DNA of 40,824 nucleotides from Syntrophaceae bacterium (GTDB lineage Bacteria > Desulfobacterota > Desulfomonilia > Desulfomonilales > Desulfomonilaceae). The notes under the pieces are model-generated. The model saw only the letters and a list, made by a program, of their open reading frames with translations. It did not search any database and was not told the DNA's origin. The stretch lies in contig JARLHM010000210.1 in the NCBI GenBank assembly GCA_031292235.1, positions 1 through 40,824 on the forward strand. The letters are read 5' to 3'. Positions 40,708-40,824 of this stretch are shown here, one piece after another; position 1 is the stretch's first letter; every line of letters begins with the position of its first letter. The translations under genes were made by a program, and so were the position numbers.

Positions 40708-40824
40708 TCAAAGTAATCACTCTATTTTCAAGGTCCCCTTTGAGACAGACGCCCCGTCCTACTATACAGCGCTTAATCCTGGCGCCACGACGTACGCAGC
40801 AATCTTCCCACAATATTGAATCCC
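40685..40824 (-). CDS. C-terminus of a sugar nucleotidyltransferase-like protein (cut by window edge)
   Basis: An open frame enters from the right edge and ends at TGA 40687-40685, giving 45 residues that overlap the AmgK-like gene by 23 nt. The sequence SILWEDCCVRRGARIKRCIV followed by GRGVCLKGDLENRVIT has the hexapeptide rhythm of a left-handed beta-helix cap, as in MurU- or GlmU-type nucleotidyltransferases. Such enzymes make UDP- or GDP-sugars from sugar-1-phosphates, the natural next step after the kinase. The N-terminal catalytic domain is outside the window. Confidence 0.6.
   Translation of the reverse strand, partial: DSILWEDCCVRRGARIKRCIVGRGVCLKGDLENRVITLNGEIPLD

Noticed and set aside
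1-40824. CRISPR array, tRNA, rRNA or complete insertion sequence
   Set aside because: No regularly spaced repeats, tRNA cloverleaf, rRNA stretch or transposase with paired ends was seen when reading both strands; short RNAs could be missed by eye.

Overview
The window reads like the chromosome of a strictly anaerobic Desulfobacterota-type bacterium (Desulfomonile, Desulfatiglans or Syntrophorhabdus-like). This is inferred from gene content: a tungsten-type aldehyde:ferredoxin oxidoreductase with a MoaD-like partner, a Mop-like molybdenum hydroxylase, a DsrC/TusE-family protein, DUF3786, UbiD/UbiX and phenylphosphate-synthase-like enzymes. No rRNA, tRNA, CRISPR array or complete insertion sequence was seen. 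A short fragment at the left edge could be the tail of a transposase.

Layout. Positions 1-1206 hold the edge fragment, a DUF3786 protein and a small tautomerase on the plus strand. From 14015 down to 1246 is a long minus-strand series: two CrtI/phytoene-dehydrogenase-like flavoenzymes flanking an 86-residue orphan, an SDR, a split PEP-synthase-like phosphotransferase (first copy), two alpha/beta-barrel proteins, a Mop-like hydroxylase, a DsrC-like protein and a cysteine desulfurase. A LysR gene at 14212 diverges from it. From 25232 down to 15290 is a second minus-strand series: UbiX, an FMN-binding-type protein, PpsA-like and PpsB-like (second copy), UbiD, an AMP-forming acid:CoA ligase, a UPF0261 (Tm-1-like) protein, a PpsC-like CBS protein and an HD protein. 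A second LysR (25661) diverges from it and is followed by a second UPF0261 gene. The rest (28-40.8 kb) is mostly unrelated to this pathway: small unknown genes, a methyltransferase, the AOR/MoaD pair, ruvX-mltG, a TPR protein, an NtrB/NtrC-type two-component pair, a secreted coiled-coil protein and an AmgK/MurU-like sugar salvage pair cut by the right edge.

How it fits together. The second series contains counterparts of all three phenylphosphate synthase subunits plus UbiD, UbiX and a CoA ligase. The simplest reading is activation of a phenol-like compound by ATP-dependent phosphorylation, UbiD (de)carboxylation with prenylated FMN, and CoA thioesterification. It is not the textbook phenol cluster: there is one UbiD, and no candidate for the small carboxylase subunits was recognised. 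The first series carries a diverged second phosphotransferase with redox enzymes, so it may handle a related or downstream substrate. The two series are linked by regulation. The two LysR-type genes lie beside an almost identical tripartite site, TTATR-N4-TATAAG-N5-CTTATA, and in both places a minus-strand -35 box (TTGACA or TTGACT) begins exactly 11 bp from it. This suggests one regulon covering both series. Substrate identity cannot be read from sequence.
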